Of a stretch of DNA of 64,000 bases, positions 7,426 to 15,866 are shown one piece after another; positions within the stretch are counted from its first letter, which is position 1; each line of letters begins with the position of its first letter. A program made the position numbers and the translations under genes. Source of the DNA: an uncultured Treponema sp. (lineage in GTDB: Bacteria > Spirochaetota > Spirochaetia > Treponematales > Treponemataceae); the NCBI GenBank assembly GCA_947165895.1, contig CAMVCB010000005.1, forward strand, positions 62,001 to 126,000. The letters are read 5' to 3'. The notes under the pieces are model-generated. The model worked only from the letters and a program-made list of their open reading frames with translations. It ran no database searches and was not told the origin of the DNA.

Positions 7426-7911
7426 ATGGAAGAAATTTTAGATTTACTTCGCCAGAACGCACGCCTTTCCGCCGCGGATATCGCCGCGCTCACAAAGAAA
7501 ACAGAGGAAGAGGTTTGTGCAATTATCAAAAAACTGGAAGATGACGGAGTTATTCTTAAATACGCGGCCATTGTAAATCCAGAAAAAGATAAGGAAAACC
7601 GCGACAAGGTTCTTGCAGAAATTCAGATTCAGGTTCAGCCTCAGCGCGAGCACGGATTTGACATGATTGCGGACCGCATTTACCGCTTTCCTCAGGTAAA
7701 ATCACTTTACCTTATGAGCGGCGGCTACGATTTGCGTGTAACAATCGAGGGCGACTCTTTGAAGGATGTTGCTCTCTTCGTTTCAGAAAAGCTTTCTACT
7801 CTGGAAGGCGTTCGTTCAACTAAGACTAATTTTGTTTTGAAAAAATATAAGGAAAATGACGTTGTTTATGTTGAAGATGAGCGCGACCGGAGAGAAGGTA
7901 TTCAAGCTTAA
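7426..7911 (+). CDS. Lrp/AsnC family transcriptional regulator
   Basis: A 161-residue protein. The N-terminal winged helix-turn-helix is at about residues 1-50 (LDLLRQNARLSAADIAALT, then IIKKLEDDGVILKYAAIVNP). It is followed by a RAM/AsnC ligand-binding domain (about residues 60-145, MSGGYDLRVTIEG). Such proteins bind amino acids and control amino acid metabolism. It lies just upstream of an aminotransferase, a common pairing, and probably controls it or is co-transcribed with it. A short GACGGG/CCCGTC hairpin at 7918-7933 lies between them. The effector is unknown. Confidence 0.87.
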   Translation: MEEILDLLRQNARLSAADIAALTKKTEEEVCAIIKKLEDDGVILKYAAIVNPEKDKENRDKVLAEIQIQVQPQREHGFDMIADRIYRFPQVKSLYLMSGGYDLRVTIEGDSLKDVALFVSEKLSTLEGVRSTKTNFVLKKYKENDVVYVEDERDRREGIQA

Positions 7912-7948
7912 TAATCGGACGGGAAAGCCCGTCAAATGGATATAAACA

Positions 7949-9115
7949 ATGAACAGTCGAACAGATAAATTTTCTACAAAAATAATGAATACACAGGGGT
8001 CAAAAATCCGTAAGTTTTTTGAACTCTGTATCGGTCATGATGATATTATTTCCCTTGGTGTTGGTGAGCCGGACTTTTCAACTCCATGGGTAATCCGTGA
8101 GGAAGCTTTTTATCACCTTGAAAAAGGTCACACTTCCTACACCTCAAACTGGGGTTTGATTGAACTCCGCGAAGAAGTAAGCAAATACCTTGCCCGCTTT
8201 GGAATGGACTACAATCCTAAAAACGAGATTCTGCCAACCGTTGGTGCTTCAGAAGCTGTAGACCTGGTTCTGCGCTCAATCCTCAATCCTGGTGATGAGC
8301 TGATTGTATGCGAGCCCTGTTACGTTTCCTACCAGCCGCTTGGTGATCTTTGTGATGCAAAGGTAATCCACCTGGATACAAGTAAGACAAACTTTGTTCC
8401 TACGGCAGAACTTATTGAAAGCGTAATCACACCAAAAACTAAGGCAATTATGATCTGCTCTCCAAGTAACCCTACGGGAAAAACAATTCCCGCAGAAGAG
8501 CTTGCAAAGATTGCAGAAGTTGTAAAAAAGCACGAAATCTGGTGTATCAGTGATGAAATTTACTGTGAGCTGATTTACGACGGCCGCAAGCATGTTTCAA
8601 TCGGTTCTTTCCCTGGAATGAAGGATTACGCAATCATTTTGAACGGCTTTTCTAAGGCCTTTGCCATGACAGGCTGGCGTATCGGTTATATTGCCGCTCC
8701 AGCAGATTTACTGCAGAACTGCTGCAAGCTTCACGGTTACAACTCAATCTGTCCTCCGATTTTCAGCCAGTATGCCGCTGCAGAGGGACTGCGCAATGCC
8801 TGGGGTGAGGTTGAAAAAATGCGGGTAAGCTATCAGCAGCGCCGTAACCTTATGCACAAGGCCTTCCTTGATATGGGACTGCCTTGCGTTGAGCCGGAAG
8901 GTGCCTTCTACATGTTCCCGGATATCCGTTCTACAGGAATGAAGAGTGAGGATTTTGCAAAAGCCCTTCTTGAAAAGAAAAAGGTTGCCGTAGTCCCTGG
9001 TACTGCCTTTGGCGATGCCGGCGAAGGCTTTATCCGCTGCTGTTATGCAACTGACATAAATAAAATTAAAATCGCAATGACAAAAATTGCCGAATTTGTT
9101 AAGGAAAGCAAGTAA
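7949..9115 (+). CDS. Pyridoxal phosphate-dependent class I/II aminotransferase
   Basis: A 388-residue fold-type I aminotransferase. Visible are the GVGEPDFSTP substrate loop near residue 36, the SNPTGK motif (about 173), the SDEIYCELIYDG Asp (about 199) that contacts the cofactor pyridine, and the Schiff-base Lys in GFSKAFAMTGWRIG (about 235). This pattern fits aspartate-, alanine- or aromatic-type enzymes, and the substrate cannot be assigned from sequence alone. The Lrp regulator just upstream points to an amino acid-controlled role. The stop overlaps the next gene's start (TAATG). Confidence 0.88.
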   Translation: MNSRTDKFSTKIMNTQGSKIRKFFELCIGHDDIISLGVGEPDFSTPWVIREEAFYHLEKGHTSYTSNWGLIELREEVSKYLARFGMDYNPKNEILPTVGASEAVDLVLRSILNPGDELIVCEPCYVSYQPLGDLCDAKVIHLDTSKTNFVPTAELIESVITPKTKAIMICSPSNPTGKTIPAEELAKIAEVVKKHEIWCISDEIYCELIYDGRKHVSIGSFPGMKDYAIILNGFSKAFAMTGWRIGYIAAPADLLQNCCKLHGYNSICPPIFSQYAAAEGLRNAWGEVEKMRVSYQQRRNLMHKAFLDMGLPCVEPEGAFYMFPDIRSTGMKSEDFAKALLEKKKVAVVPGTAFGDAGEGFIRCCYATDINKIKIAMTKIAEFVKESK

Positions 9116-10470
9116 TGATTATTTCTGTTTTAATTGTCCTTATTATTTCAATTCTTCTTATTGGAGTTCTGGTAGTTATTTCTACGACTTCTAAAGCTAA
9201 GAAGCCAAAGGATGTAAGTGGACGAATACAGAAAAAAGGAAAATCTGCAATCCTTAAGGAAGCTGAAAAAAAGCTTGCAAGAAATCCCCGGGACATTATA
9301 GCCCTCAGGGAACTGGGTAACATTTATTTTGAGGATAAAAACTGGGAAAAGGCCTACGGAGTTTATAAAAGCCTTTTTGAAATTTCTGCCTCTGATTCAG
9401 AAGTAAATGTTGCCGAAGCTTCCCTGCGAATGGGAATTGCCGCAAACAAGCTGGGCCGCTTTGATGATTCTCTGAGCGCCCTCATGCTTTCCTATAAGAA
9501 AAATCCTGATTCTTACGAATGTAACCTTTATCTTGGTAAAGGGCTTTACGAAAAACAGGTTTACGATAAGGCTATTGCCTGCCTCAAAAAGGTAAAGCTT
9601 CTTAAGCCGGATTCTTCAGAAGCAGATATGCTGCTTGGTATGTGCTTTTTTAAGCTTCAGAAATTCCGCGAAGCCCTTCCTTTTCTTAAGAAGGTAATTG
9701 ATGAGAACCCGGCTAATAAAGAAGTTCTTTATTATCTTGGCGTTTCTATGGTTGAAACAGGAATGGGGGACAGGGCCCTTAAGGTTTTTATCCATCTGCG
9801 CCCGGATCCTTTGTTCGGACCGCAGGCTTGTCTTGAAGCAGGAAAACTTCATGAGCGTGTAAAGGATTATAATTCTGCGATTCAGGATTATGAAATTGCC
9901 CTTAAGCTGCCCAGCGTCCCAGACCAGATTTTAGTTCAGATCCGCTACAGGGCTGCCCTTACTTACATTGCCATGAAGGATATTTCAAAGGGACTTGCCA
10001 TGCTTAAGCAGGTTCAGGCTTTAAAACCGGGTTACAAGGATGTTGATACACTGCTTACCCGCTATTCCGAGCTTAATCAGAACAAAAATCTTCAGGTTTA
10101 CCTTATGGCGGGAACCAGTGAATTTATTGCCCTTTGCCGAAACTTTATTACAAAATACTATCCGGATGCCACTGTAAAGGTAACAGATTCAGAGGTTAAT
10201 CAGGATTCGGTTGATATTACCTGCGAAATTGAGCATCCGAAATGGTCGGCAAAGCATCTTTTCCGCTTTTACAGAGGTCAGGGTGCTTTGAGCGATATTT
10301 CTGTCCGTGAATGTCATGGAAAGATGCGTGATACAAAATGTGATAAGGCGATTTGCATAACTCTTGGAAACTTTTCTGAAAGTGCCCACAAGTTTATAGA
10401 AGGCCGTCCTATTGATTTAATTGAAAAAGAACAGCTTGCAAAACGGCTTCTCAAAATCAGCATGATTTAA
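9115..10470 (+). CDS. Tetratricopeptide repeat protein with N-terminal membrane anchor
   Basis: A 451-residue protein. Residues 1-25 are a strongly hydrophobic segment followed by Lys-rich sequence, as in a signal anchor with the bulk inside the cytoplasm or uncleaved. From about residue 50 to 320 there are repeated helix pairs with TPR consensus features (ALRELGNIYFEDKNWEKAY, ALPFLKKVIDENPANKEVLYYLG). The C-terminal 130 residues form a separate region of unrecognised type. TPRs mediate protein contacts; no specific role can be given. It is coupled to the aminotransferase by a 1 bp overlap and starts a housekeeping run that continues to 15701. Confidence 0.78.
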   Translation: MIISVLIVLIISILLIGVLVVISTTSKAKKPKDVSGRIQKKGKSAILKEAEKKLARNPRDIIALRELGNIYFEDKNWEKAYGVYKSLFEISASDSEVNVAEASLRMGIAANKLGRFDDSLSALMLSYKKNPDSYECNLYLGKGLYEKQVYDKAIACLKKVKLLKPDSSEADMLLGMCFFKLQKFREALPFLKKVIDENPANKEVLYYLGVSMVETGMGDRALKVFIHLRPDPLFGPQACLEAGKLHERVKDYNSAIQDYEIALKLPSVPDQILVQIRYRAALTYIAMKDISKGLAMLKQVQALKPGYKDVDTLLTRYSELNQNKNLQVYLMAGTSEFIALCRNFITKYYPDATVKVTDSEVNQDSVDITCEIEHPKWSAKHLFRFYRGQGALSDISVRECHGKMRDTKCDKAICITLGNFSESAHKFIEGRPIDLIEKEQLAKRLLKISMI

Positions 10471-10487
10471 GGAAAGACGGAGCTTTT

Positions 10488-11276
10488 ATGAATATCTGTC
10501 TTTTTAAACCGGAAGAAATAAATCAGCCGCTGGATTTACGTGATGAACGCGGCCAGCATATTATAAAAATCCTTCATAAAAAGGAAGGAGAATCCTTTAC
10601 TGCCGGAATTATAGGCGGCCAGGCCGGTTCTGCGCTGATTACTAAAATAGAAGGCTCCTTTAAGGAAGGCGGAAAGCTTTATTTTAATTTTAAGCCGGAA
10701 AGTGACGGAAAGCCGCTTACAAAGCTTAAGATGATAATCGGTTTTCCACGCCCGATTCAGCTTAAAAGGCTTTTGCGTGATATTGCGGGGCTGGGAGTCT
10801 GCGAGGTTCACCTAACTGGAACTGAACTGGGTGAAAAGTCTTACATGCAGTCTACTCTGGTAGAAAAGGGGAACGCTTATAAAATGCTGCTGGACGGAAC
10901 CGTTCAGGCCGGAAGTACCCATGTGCCCCAGCTTTTTTTACATAAAACGCTGGGCGAATGCCTGGAAGCAGTAACTGGAGATGGAAGGCTGGAAGGAGGC
11001 AGATTGCTGCCCGACCAGGATTCAAACCTGCTCCTTGCCCTTGACAACAGACGGCCGACCTGCTCTTTGACTAAGGCCATGGAGGGCAGCAAGGTCATCA
11101 TGAAGAAGAATCTTGTTGCCGCTATCGGAAGTGAGAGGGGCTGGACGGATAAGGAACGCGACTTTCTGGTTGAAAAGGGCTTTACCCTTTGTTCTATGGG
11201 AGAGCGGATTTTAAGAACGGAGACGGCGGCGACGGTGGCAGGCTCGATAATTCTTTCGCAGCTGGGCCTGATTTAA
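10488..11276 (+). CDS. rsmE: 16S rRNA (uracil-1498-N3)-methyltransferase
   Basis: A 262-residue SPOUT-class methyltransferase that modifies U1498 of 16S rRNA. The C-terminal knot shows AAIGSERGWTDKERDF (about residue 208) and the closing MGERILRTETAATVAG. A PUA-like N-terminal domain contains DERGQHIIKILHKKEGE. A roughly 20-residue Gly-rich stretch (about 160-180, AVTGDGRLEGGR) seems longer than usual at this position and could be a linker expansion. GGAAAGACGGAG upstream gives a clear ribosome binding site. Confidence 0.88.
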   Translation: MNICLFKPEEINQPLDLRDERGQHIIKILHKKEGESFTAGIIGGQAGSALITKIEGSFKEGGKLYFNFKPESDGKPLTKLKMIIGFPRPIQLKRLLRDIAGLGVCEVHLTGTELGEKSYMQSTLVEKGNAYKMLLDGTVQAGSTHVPQLFLHKTLGECLEAVTGDGRLEGGRLLPDQDSNLLLALDNRRPTCSLTKAMEGSKVIMKKNLVAAIGSERGWTDKERDFLVEKGFTLCSMGERILRTETAATVAGSIILSQLGLI

Positions 11277-11286
11277 GGGGATAAAA

Positions 11287-12099
11287 ATGGATAATCAGAA
11301 AATAAAGGAAATGCTTCTGGATATTGCAGAAACTCAGATTGAATTTGAGGTAATCCAGACAGGAAAGGAAAGTAAACGCGTGAACGGTTTTTACAAGCCG
11401 GATACTCACGAGATTTTTCTTCACAATCAGAATTTTAAGTCTGACAACATGCTGGTTTATACGGCTGTTCACGAATATACCCACCATCTTATTACTGAGG
11501 CAAAGCTTGCCCTTGATCCGACTTATGTCTGCAATTCCAAGGTGCATACTCAGGAATTCTGGGCCCGTTTCGGCGAGCTTTTGAAAATTGCCGAAGAAAA
11601 GGGCTATTATTCGATCGGATGGGAAAACAATGAGGAGCTTAAGGCTCTTACCGAAGACATTAAGACAAATTATCTTGCTAAAAACGGTCAGCTCATGCAG
11701 GAATTCGGAAAAAAGCTGAGCCGGGCCTGGGAACTTTGTAAGGAAAATGACATCCGCTATGAGGATTATATTGACCGCGTTCTCTGTCTGCCCCGCAATG
11801 CGGAAAAAGATATCCGTAAGGTGGGTGCAGTTGCCGTAAATCCTGCAATCGGTTTTGAAAATATGAAGACGGTTGCCTCTGTAAAAAAGGCTGATGCCCG
11901 CGCCGAGGTTGAAAAAGACTTCCTTGAAGGCGGAAAAAGCCCTGCAACTGTACGCGAGCTTATGAAGCAGAAGTCTGGTCAGGCAAAGCAGGATGATAAA
12001 AAATCCCGCCTTGAAAAAGAAAAGAACCGCCTTGAAAAAACAATCGCCTCTCTTACCCAGCGGCTTGAGCTTGTGGAGGAAAGTCTTGCAAGTATGTAA
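11287..12099 (+). CDS. Hypothetical protein with HExxH zinc-peptidase-like motif
   Basis: A 270-residue protein without signal peptide. The HEYTHH motif near residue 63 sits in a hydrophobic helix (LVYTAVHEYTHHLITEA), the arrangement seen in zinc-dependent metallopeptidases and related minimal gluzincin folds. The C-terminal part is charged and ends in a predicted coiled coil (about 235-268, rich in Lys, Glu and Leu). No family beyond the motif was recognised. It overlaps the next gene, which encodes an exported protein, by 14 bp, so the two are likely translated together and may act together. The catalytic role is inference. Confidence 0.6.
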   Translation: MDNQKIKEMLLDIAETQIEFEVIQTGKESKRVNGFYKPDTHEIFLHNQNFKSDNMLVYTAVHEYTHHLITEAKLALDPTYVCNSKVHTQEFWARFGELLKIAEEKGYYSIGWENNEELKALTEDIKTNYLAKNGQLMQEFGKKLSRAWELCKENDIRYEDYIDRVLCLPRNAEKDIRKVGAVAVNPAIGFENMKTVASVKKADARAEVEKDFLEGGKSPATVRELMKQKSGQAKQDDKKSRLEKEKNRLEKTIASLTQRLELVEESLASM

Positions 12100-13048
12100 A
12101 AAAGCCGCATTTCTTGCCCTTGTGCTTCTGACTTTTACTGCAGAAAGCGGATTTTCAGAAACTTCTTCTTCTGTAAGTGATATGCCCTCTGTTACAATGC
12201 CGGCCGCACCAAAAATGCCGCAGATGCCGGCTGCCCCTTCTGTGGGTAATTTTTATGTTCCTGGCTTTAAAAATCAGCAGGCAAAGAATAAGAAGGCAGA
12301 GGCTGCGGACGGAGATAAGTCTTCCGGGCAGACGGAAACTGGCCCAAATGACAGTTCTCAGGCAGATGAGGCAAAAAATCTTGCAGAAAGTCTTGCGGGG
12401 AAAAATCTCCTTACAGCGACAGACATTACTTCCCTTTATGATTCAGGGCTTTTCGGCAGCCTGTCTTCGATTGCGGGAAGAGGCTCTCTTTCCGGGACTG
12501 GCACGGCAGCAAGCCTTTCCGGGGGAAGCCAGGGGCAGGGGACAGGAGAAAATGTCCTGCTTAAAAAGATTTTAGACAGGCTTGAAGAGATGAAAAAATC
12601 GCAGGAGGATTTGTCTCCCGAAAAGCAGCAGGAGCTTGCCGCTTATCAGAAGGATTCAAAGCTTTTTAAAACCCGCGATCCAAAAATCCTCCGCTTCAGA
12701 ATAAACGGCTATAATATTGCAGATTCTCTTTCTTCTGTCTTTTTCAGCGAGACGGAGGCTGACGGAACTTTTCTTCTTACCGGGGACCGCACTTACTATG
12801 CTGACGGCCGTGCAAGAAAAGAAACTTTTTACCTGCTTTTTAAGGCTGTAAAGAGTAATGGAGCTGCGGTAACTTTTGATGTTCAGCCAAGTCTTGTTCA
12901 GGATTTTGAAAATCCAAATTCCTTTGTTTACCGCTTTTCAAAGCTTACAGGACTCCGCGCCGAAAAAACGGGAAATCTTGTGGCTCTTCATACAATAAGT
13001 GATGATTTGAATGTGGATTTGCTTCTTGATGTTGACAGTGACAGGTAG
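12086..13048 (+). CDS. Exported hypothetical protein, Met/Ala/Pro-rich N-terminus
   Basis: A 320-residue product if translation begins at the TTG at 12086, which has GGAGG at 12075-12079. The longer in-frame opening from 11993 lies inside the upstream gene. An N-terminal signal peptide (KKAAFLALVLLTFTAESGFSE) is evident. A low-complexity region with repeated MP and AP (about residues 35-60) follows, then Gly/Ser-rich sequence, and a beta-rich C-terminal domain (about 190-320) containing FRINGYNIADSLSSVFFS. No family was recognised. It is probably periplasmic or outer-membrane associated and co-translated with the HExxH protein. Confidence 0.62.
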   Translation: MQVCKKAAFLALVLLTFTAESGFSETSSSVSDMPSVTMPAAPKMPQMPAAPSVGNFYVPGFKNQQAKNKKAEAADGDKSSGQTETGPNDSSQADEAKNLAESLAGKNLLTATDITSLYDSGLFGSLSSIAGRGSLSGTGTAASLSGGSQGQGTGENVLLKKILDRLEEMKKSQEDLSPEKQQELAAYQKDSKLFKTRDPKILRFRINGYNIADSLSSVFFSETEADGTFLLTGDRTYYADGRARKETFYLLFKAVKSNGAAVTFDVQPSLVQDFENPNSFVYRFSKLTGLRAEKTGNLVALHTISDDLNVDLLLDVDSDR

Positions 13049-13123
13049 ATAAAGCTTGTGCCTGTGGCTGAGACAGAGCCTTTGCGGCTGGCAGGGGCAG
13101 CAGAATTTTGGAAGGGGGCATTT

Positions 13124-13777
13124 ATGGGACTTTTAGAAGACGGACTTAGAAAGACTGGCATTGAAGAAGAAAAAATTCCTTCTCTTGCTGAAAAAATGGA
13201 AAAATACATCAGCGAAATTATAATCTGTAATGCGGCTTTTAACCTTACAAATACCAGCGACCATGATGAGCTTGTAATCCGCCACATTCTTGATTCTCTT
13301 GCCGCTTATAAGCCTCTTAAAGATTTTATTGCGGGTCTTCCTTACGGCGGGCGTCAGGTTGCAGTCGGTGATATTGGAAGCGGCGGCGGCCTTCCTGGTA
13401 TTCCTCTGGCGGCAGCTTTTCCAGAAATTTCTTTTACTCTTGTAGAGCGCATGGAAAAACGCTGCGGATTTTTGCAGCACTGTAAGGAAGAGCTGGGGCT
13501 TGAAAACGTCAGCGTGCTTAAGGAGCAGGCAGAATTTGTCAGCCAGAAATCTTTTGATGTTGTAACTTTCCGCGCCTTCAGGCCTTTAGATTTGAAAATG
13601 GCAAAAAAACTTCTCCGCCTTCGTAAAGATGGTGGAATTCTCGCCGCATACAAGGCAAAAATGGAAAACATAAAAGCTGAAATGGACGGAATTAAAAAGC
13701 TTGTGCCTGAATATAAGGTTATCGGGCTGCAGGTTCCGGGCCTTGAAGACAGCGAAAGAAATCTTGTTGTGGTTTAG
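13124..13777 (+). CDS. rsmG: 16S rRNA (guanine-527-N7)-methyltransferase
   Basis: A 217-residue RsmG (GidB) class I methyltransferase, of usual length. The SAM-binding glycine loop DIGSGGGLPGIPLAA lies at about residues 83-97, followed by the acidic LVERMEKR strand end. The FNLTN and RHILDSL segments near residues 40-55 are typical of the family. The ATG at 13124 is preferred, since GAAGGGGGC precedes it and the upstream in-frame extension from 13058 has no ribosome binding site. The M29 peptidase gene follows after 8 bp. Confidence 0.92.
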   Translation: MGLLEDGLRKTGIEEEKIPSLAEKMEKYISEIIICNAAFNLTNTSDHDELVIRHILDSLAAYKPLKDFIAGLPYGGRQVAVGDIGSGGGLPGIPLAAAFPEISFTLVERMEKRCGFLQHCKEELGLENVSVLKEQAEFVSQKSFDVVTFRAFRPLDLKMAKKLLRLRKDGGILAAYKAKMENIKAEMDGIKKLVPEYKVIGLQVPGLEDSERNLVVV

Positions 13778-13785
13778 GGGGCATT

Positions 13786-14910
13786 ATGAAAAAAAATCGG
13801 AATCCTTATGAAGTTGTCTGTGAGGATGTGTGTAAAATAAAAAAAGATGAACGCGTTCTGATTATTGCAAATCCTTCTACGGCAGAAATTGCCCAGAGTT
13901 TTTATGAAGCTGCAAAAGCCTGCGGTGCTCTTCCTACTTTAATGTATCAGCCGGAAAAAACAAGCTTTGACAATGCAAATGAAGAAGTTCTTGCGGCTAT
14001 TAAAACAAATCCTGATGTTTGCTTTTCAATTTCTGCAATCAAGCTGGGAAAAGACCCTGGCGGTGCTGCCCAGCCTTATAAAACAGATGACGGTCAGGAA
14101 TTTACCCACATTTTTGACTTCCTTCTGGACGGAAAAAAGACTATGCGGGGAGTCTGGACTCCGGGAATTTCTGTGGACATGATGAAGCGCACGGCTGATA
14201 TCGACTATCAGGAACTGAGGGGACGCTGTAAAAAACTGGAGGGAGCTTTTAAAGGGGCTGTAAAGGTTCATGTAACTGCTCCCGGAGGAACTGATCTGAT
14301 GGTTCCTGTTGAAGGACGTGCCCTTCTTTTTGATGACGGTGATTTTACAAGTCCCGGAAGCGGGGGAAATATTCCTGCCGGTGAAGTTTTTATCAGTCCT
14401 CTTGTGGGTAAAAACGAGCTTGAGCCGCAGATGGATTCGGAAGGCTGTCAGGGAGTAATTGTTTATGACGGTTCGATGACCTTCAGCGATGGAGATTCAA
14501 TCCTTGAAACTCCGATTACCTGTAAGGTTTCCGGCGGCTATGTAAGTGAAATTAGCGGCGGAGCGGAAGCTGAAAGACTTTTAAAGACTATCACAGAGGC
14601 TGAAAGCCGCGCCATTCAGATGGAAAAGGATAAAAAGCTTAAGGAAGGGCAGGGAGCAGTTTATAAAAAGAATGCCCGCAATATCGGTGAGCTTGGAATC
14701 GGCTTGAATCCTGCTGCCCGCATTACAGGAAATATGCTGGAAGATGAAAAAGCCTTCCATACCTGTCATTTTGCAATCGGTGAAAATTATGATAATGATG
14801 CGCCAAGCCTTATTCACCTTGACGGCGTTGTAAGAAATCCGACTATCACCCTGATTTACGCCGATGGAAAGGAAAGGGCCATTCTTAAGGAAGGGGAGAT
14901 TGTACTATGA
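13786..14910 (+). CDS. M29 family (AmpS/PepS-type) metallo-aminopeptidase
   Basis: A 374-residue cytoplasmic aminopeptidase. Family metal-ligand segments are visible: the Glu in GGNIPAGEVFISP (about residue 205), the Glu in NIGELGIGLNP (about 303), the His in FHTCHFAIGENY (about 327) and the His-x-Asp in LIHLDGVV (about 345). M29 enzymes remove N-terminal residues from peptides using two metal ions. The end overlaps the VanY-type gene (ATGA). Substrate preference is unknown. Confidence 0.85.
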   Translation: MKKNRNPYEVVCEDVCKIKKDERVLIIANPSTAEIAQSFYEAAKACGALPTLMYQPEKTSFDNANEEVLAAIKTNPDVCFSISAIKLGKDPGGAAQPYKTDDGQEFTHIFDFLLDGKKTMRGVWTPGISVDMMKRTADIDYQELRGRCKKLEGAFKGAVKVHVTAPGGTDLMVPVEGRALLFDDGDFTSPGSGGNIPAGEVFISPLVGKNELEPQMDSEGCQGVIVYDGSMTFSDGDSILETPITCKVSGGYVSEISGGAEAERLLKTITEAESRAIQMEKDKKLKEGQGAVYKKNARNIGELGIGLNPAARITGNMLEDEKAFHTCHFAIGENYDNDAPSLIHLDGVVRNPTITLIYADGKERAILKEGEIVL

Positions 14911-15701
14911 AAAGAAATGTTTTAGTGATGATTCTTCTTTCTTTTGTTCTGGGATTTTCCTGGGCAAAAGGAAATGATTCGGGAACTGCTGAGTCATCAG
15001 AAATAGAAAAATTAAACCGGGTCCTTTCATCAATGAGTCAGAAGTGTAAGGATGCCATTCCTGACGGTGATGCCAGAGAATTTCTTGCAGATCTGCATAA
15101 GGTTCTTGATTCCAGAGCTGACTTTTCAAAGGATGATTTAAGTCCTTTTTATCTTATTGATAAAAAGCATAATGTAGGCGCTGATTATGTGCCAAAAGGC
15201 CTGATTCACCTGGAAAAAAATCCTGATTACGAAATCAATAAAAATAACCTCAGTCTGCGACCTGAAGCTTATGCGGCCCTTGCCCGTCTGGCTGCTGCTG
15301 CAAAAAAAGACGGAGTAACTCTTACCGTAAGCTCGACCTACCGTTCCTATGAATACCAGAAAAATCTTTTTCAGTACTGGGTAAAGGTTGACGGCCTTGC
15401 TGAAGCGGAAAGGGAAAGTGCCCGGGAAGGAACCAGCCAGCATCAGCTGGGAATGGCTCTGGATTTTGCACCGGTAGACGATGCTTTTGATAAAACTCCG
15501 GGCGGAAAATGGGTATATGAACATGCCGCAGATTACGGCTGGAGCCTTAGTTTTCCCCAGGGCTATGAAGATGTAACCGGCTTCCGCTGGGAATGCTGGC
15601 ATTTCCGCTACATCGGAGTAGAAGCCTGCCGCTTTCAGAAAAAATGGTTCAGTAATGTTCAGCAGTTTATGATAGAATTTCTGGATGAATGGGTAAAATA
15701 A
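14907..15701 (+). CDS. M15B D-alanyl-D-alanine carboxypeptidase (VanY-like), exported
   Basis: A 264-residue protein with an N-terminal signal peptide (about residues 1-21). The C-terminal M15 domain shows the zinc motifs SQHQLGMALDF (His and Asp ligands about residues 177-184) and ECWHFRYIG (catalytic Glu and third His about 229-232), with SSTYRSYEYQ before them. Family members trim the terminal D-Ala from peptidoglycan stem peptides in the periplasm. It is translationally coupled to the M29 aminopeptidase gene. The gene ends just before the promoter of the xylose operon. Confidence 0.87.
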   Translation: MKRNVLVMILLSFVLGFSWAKGNDSGTAESSEIEKLNRVLSSMSQKCKDAIPDGDAREFLADLHKVLDSRADFSKDDLSPFYLIDKKHNVGADYVPKGLIHLEKNPDYEINKNNLSLRPEAYAALARLAAAAKKDGVTLTVSSTYRSYEYQKNLFQYWVKVDGLAEAERESAREGTSQHQLGMALDFAPVDDAFDKTPGGKWVYEHAADYGWSLSFPQGYEDVTGFRWECWHFRYIGVEACRFQKKWFSNVQQFMIEFLDEWVK

Positions 15702-15734
15702 TAAAAATTTATAAGAAACCCTTTATTTTTTTCC

Positions 15735-15763
15735 TTGACAAAAATTACTTTCAGCCTTAATCT
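15735..15763 (+). promoter_or_regulatory. Sigma-70 promoter of the xylose/xylooligosaccharide operon
   Basis: A perfect -35 TTGACA (15735-15740), a 17 bp spacer and TAATCT (15758-15763) as -10. The start point would be near 15770, right beside operator 1. This is the clearest promoter in the window. Confidence 0.8.
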
Positions 15764-15770
15764 TAAACTA

Positions 15771-15803
15771 CAGGCAACCGATTGCCGATTTGCCTGTTTT
15801 TTT
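15771..15803 (+). terminator. Candidate leader attenuator hairpin overlapping operator 1
   Basis: CAGGCAA (15771-15777) pairs with TTGCCTG (15790-15796), and seven T follow (15797-15803). A transcript starting near 15770 would make this hairpin at once. The operator 1 half of the RNA could instead pair over 14 bp with operator 2 RNA, disrupting the hairpin. This reading is speculative, because the sequence also serves as operator DNA. Confidence 0.4.
15773..15786 (+). promoter_or_regulatory. LacI-type operator O1
   Basis: GGCAACCGATTGCC, an imperfect palindrome centred on CG as is typical of LacI-family sites. It sits over the predicted transcription start. The operon itself encodes a LacI-family regulator at 20719-21738. 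Confidence 0.8.
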
Positions 15804-15814
15804 ATACAGGGAGT

Positions 15815-15828
15815 GGCAATCGGTTGCC
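15815..15828 (-). promoter_or_regulatory. LacI-type operator O2
   Basis: GGCAATCGGTTGCC is the exact reverse complement of O1, with centres 42 bp apart, about four helical turns. It lies in the leader upstream of AGGAGG and the binding-protein ATG. The spacing and phasing would suit a looped or cooperative repressor. Confidence 0.8.
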
Positions 15829-15866
15829 CATTAAAAATGGCTTTTATTTTTCATTAGGAGGATAAA

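Noticed and set aside
13058..13123. Upstream start of rsmG adding 22 residues
   Set aside because: No ribosome binding site, and the family N-terminus fits the ATG at 13124 with GAAGGGGGC.
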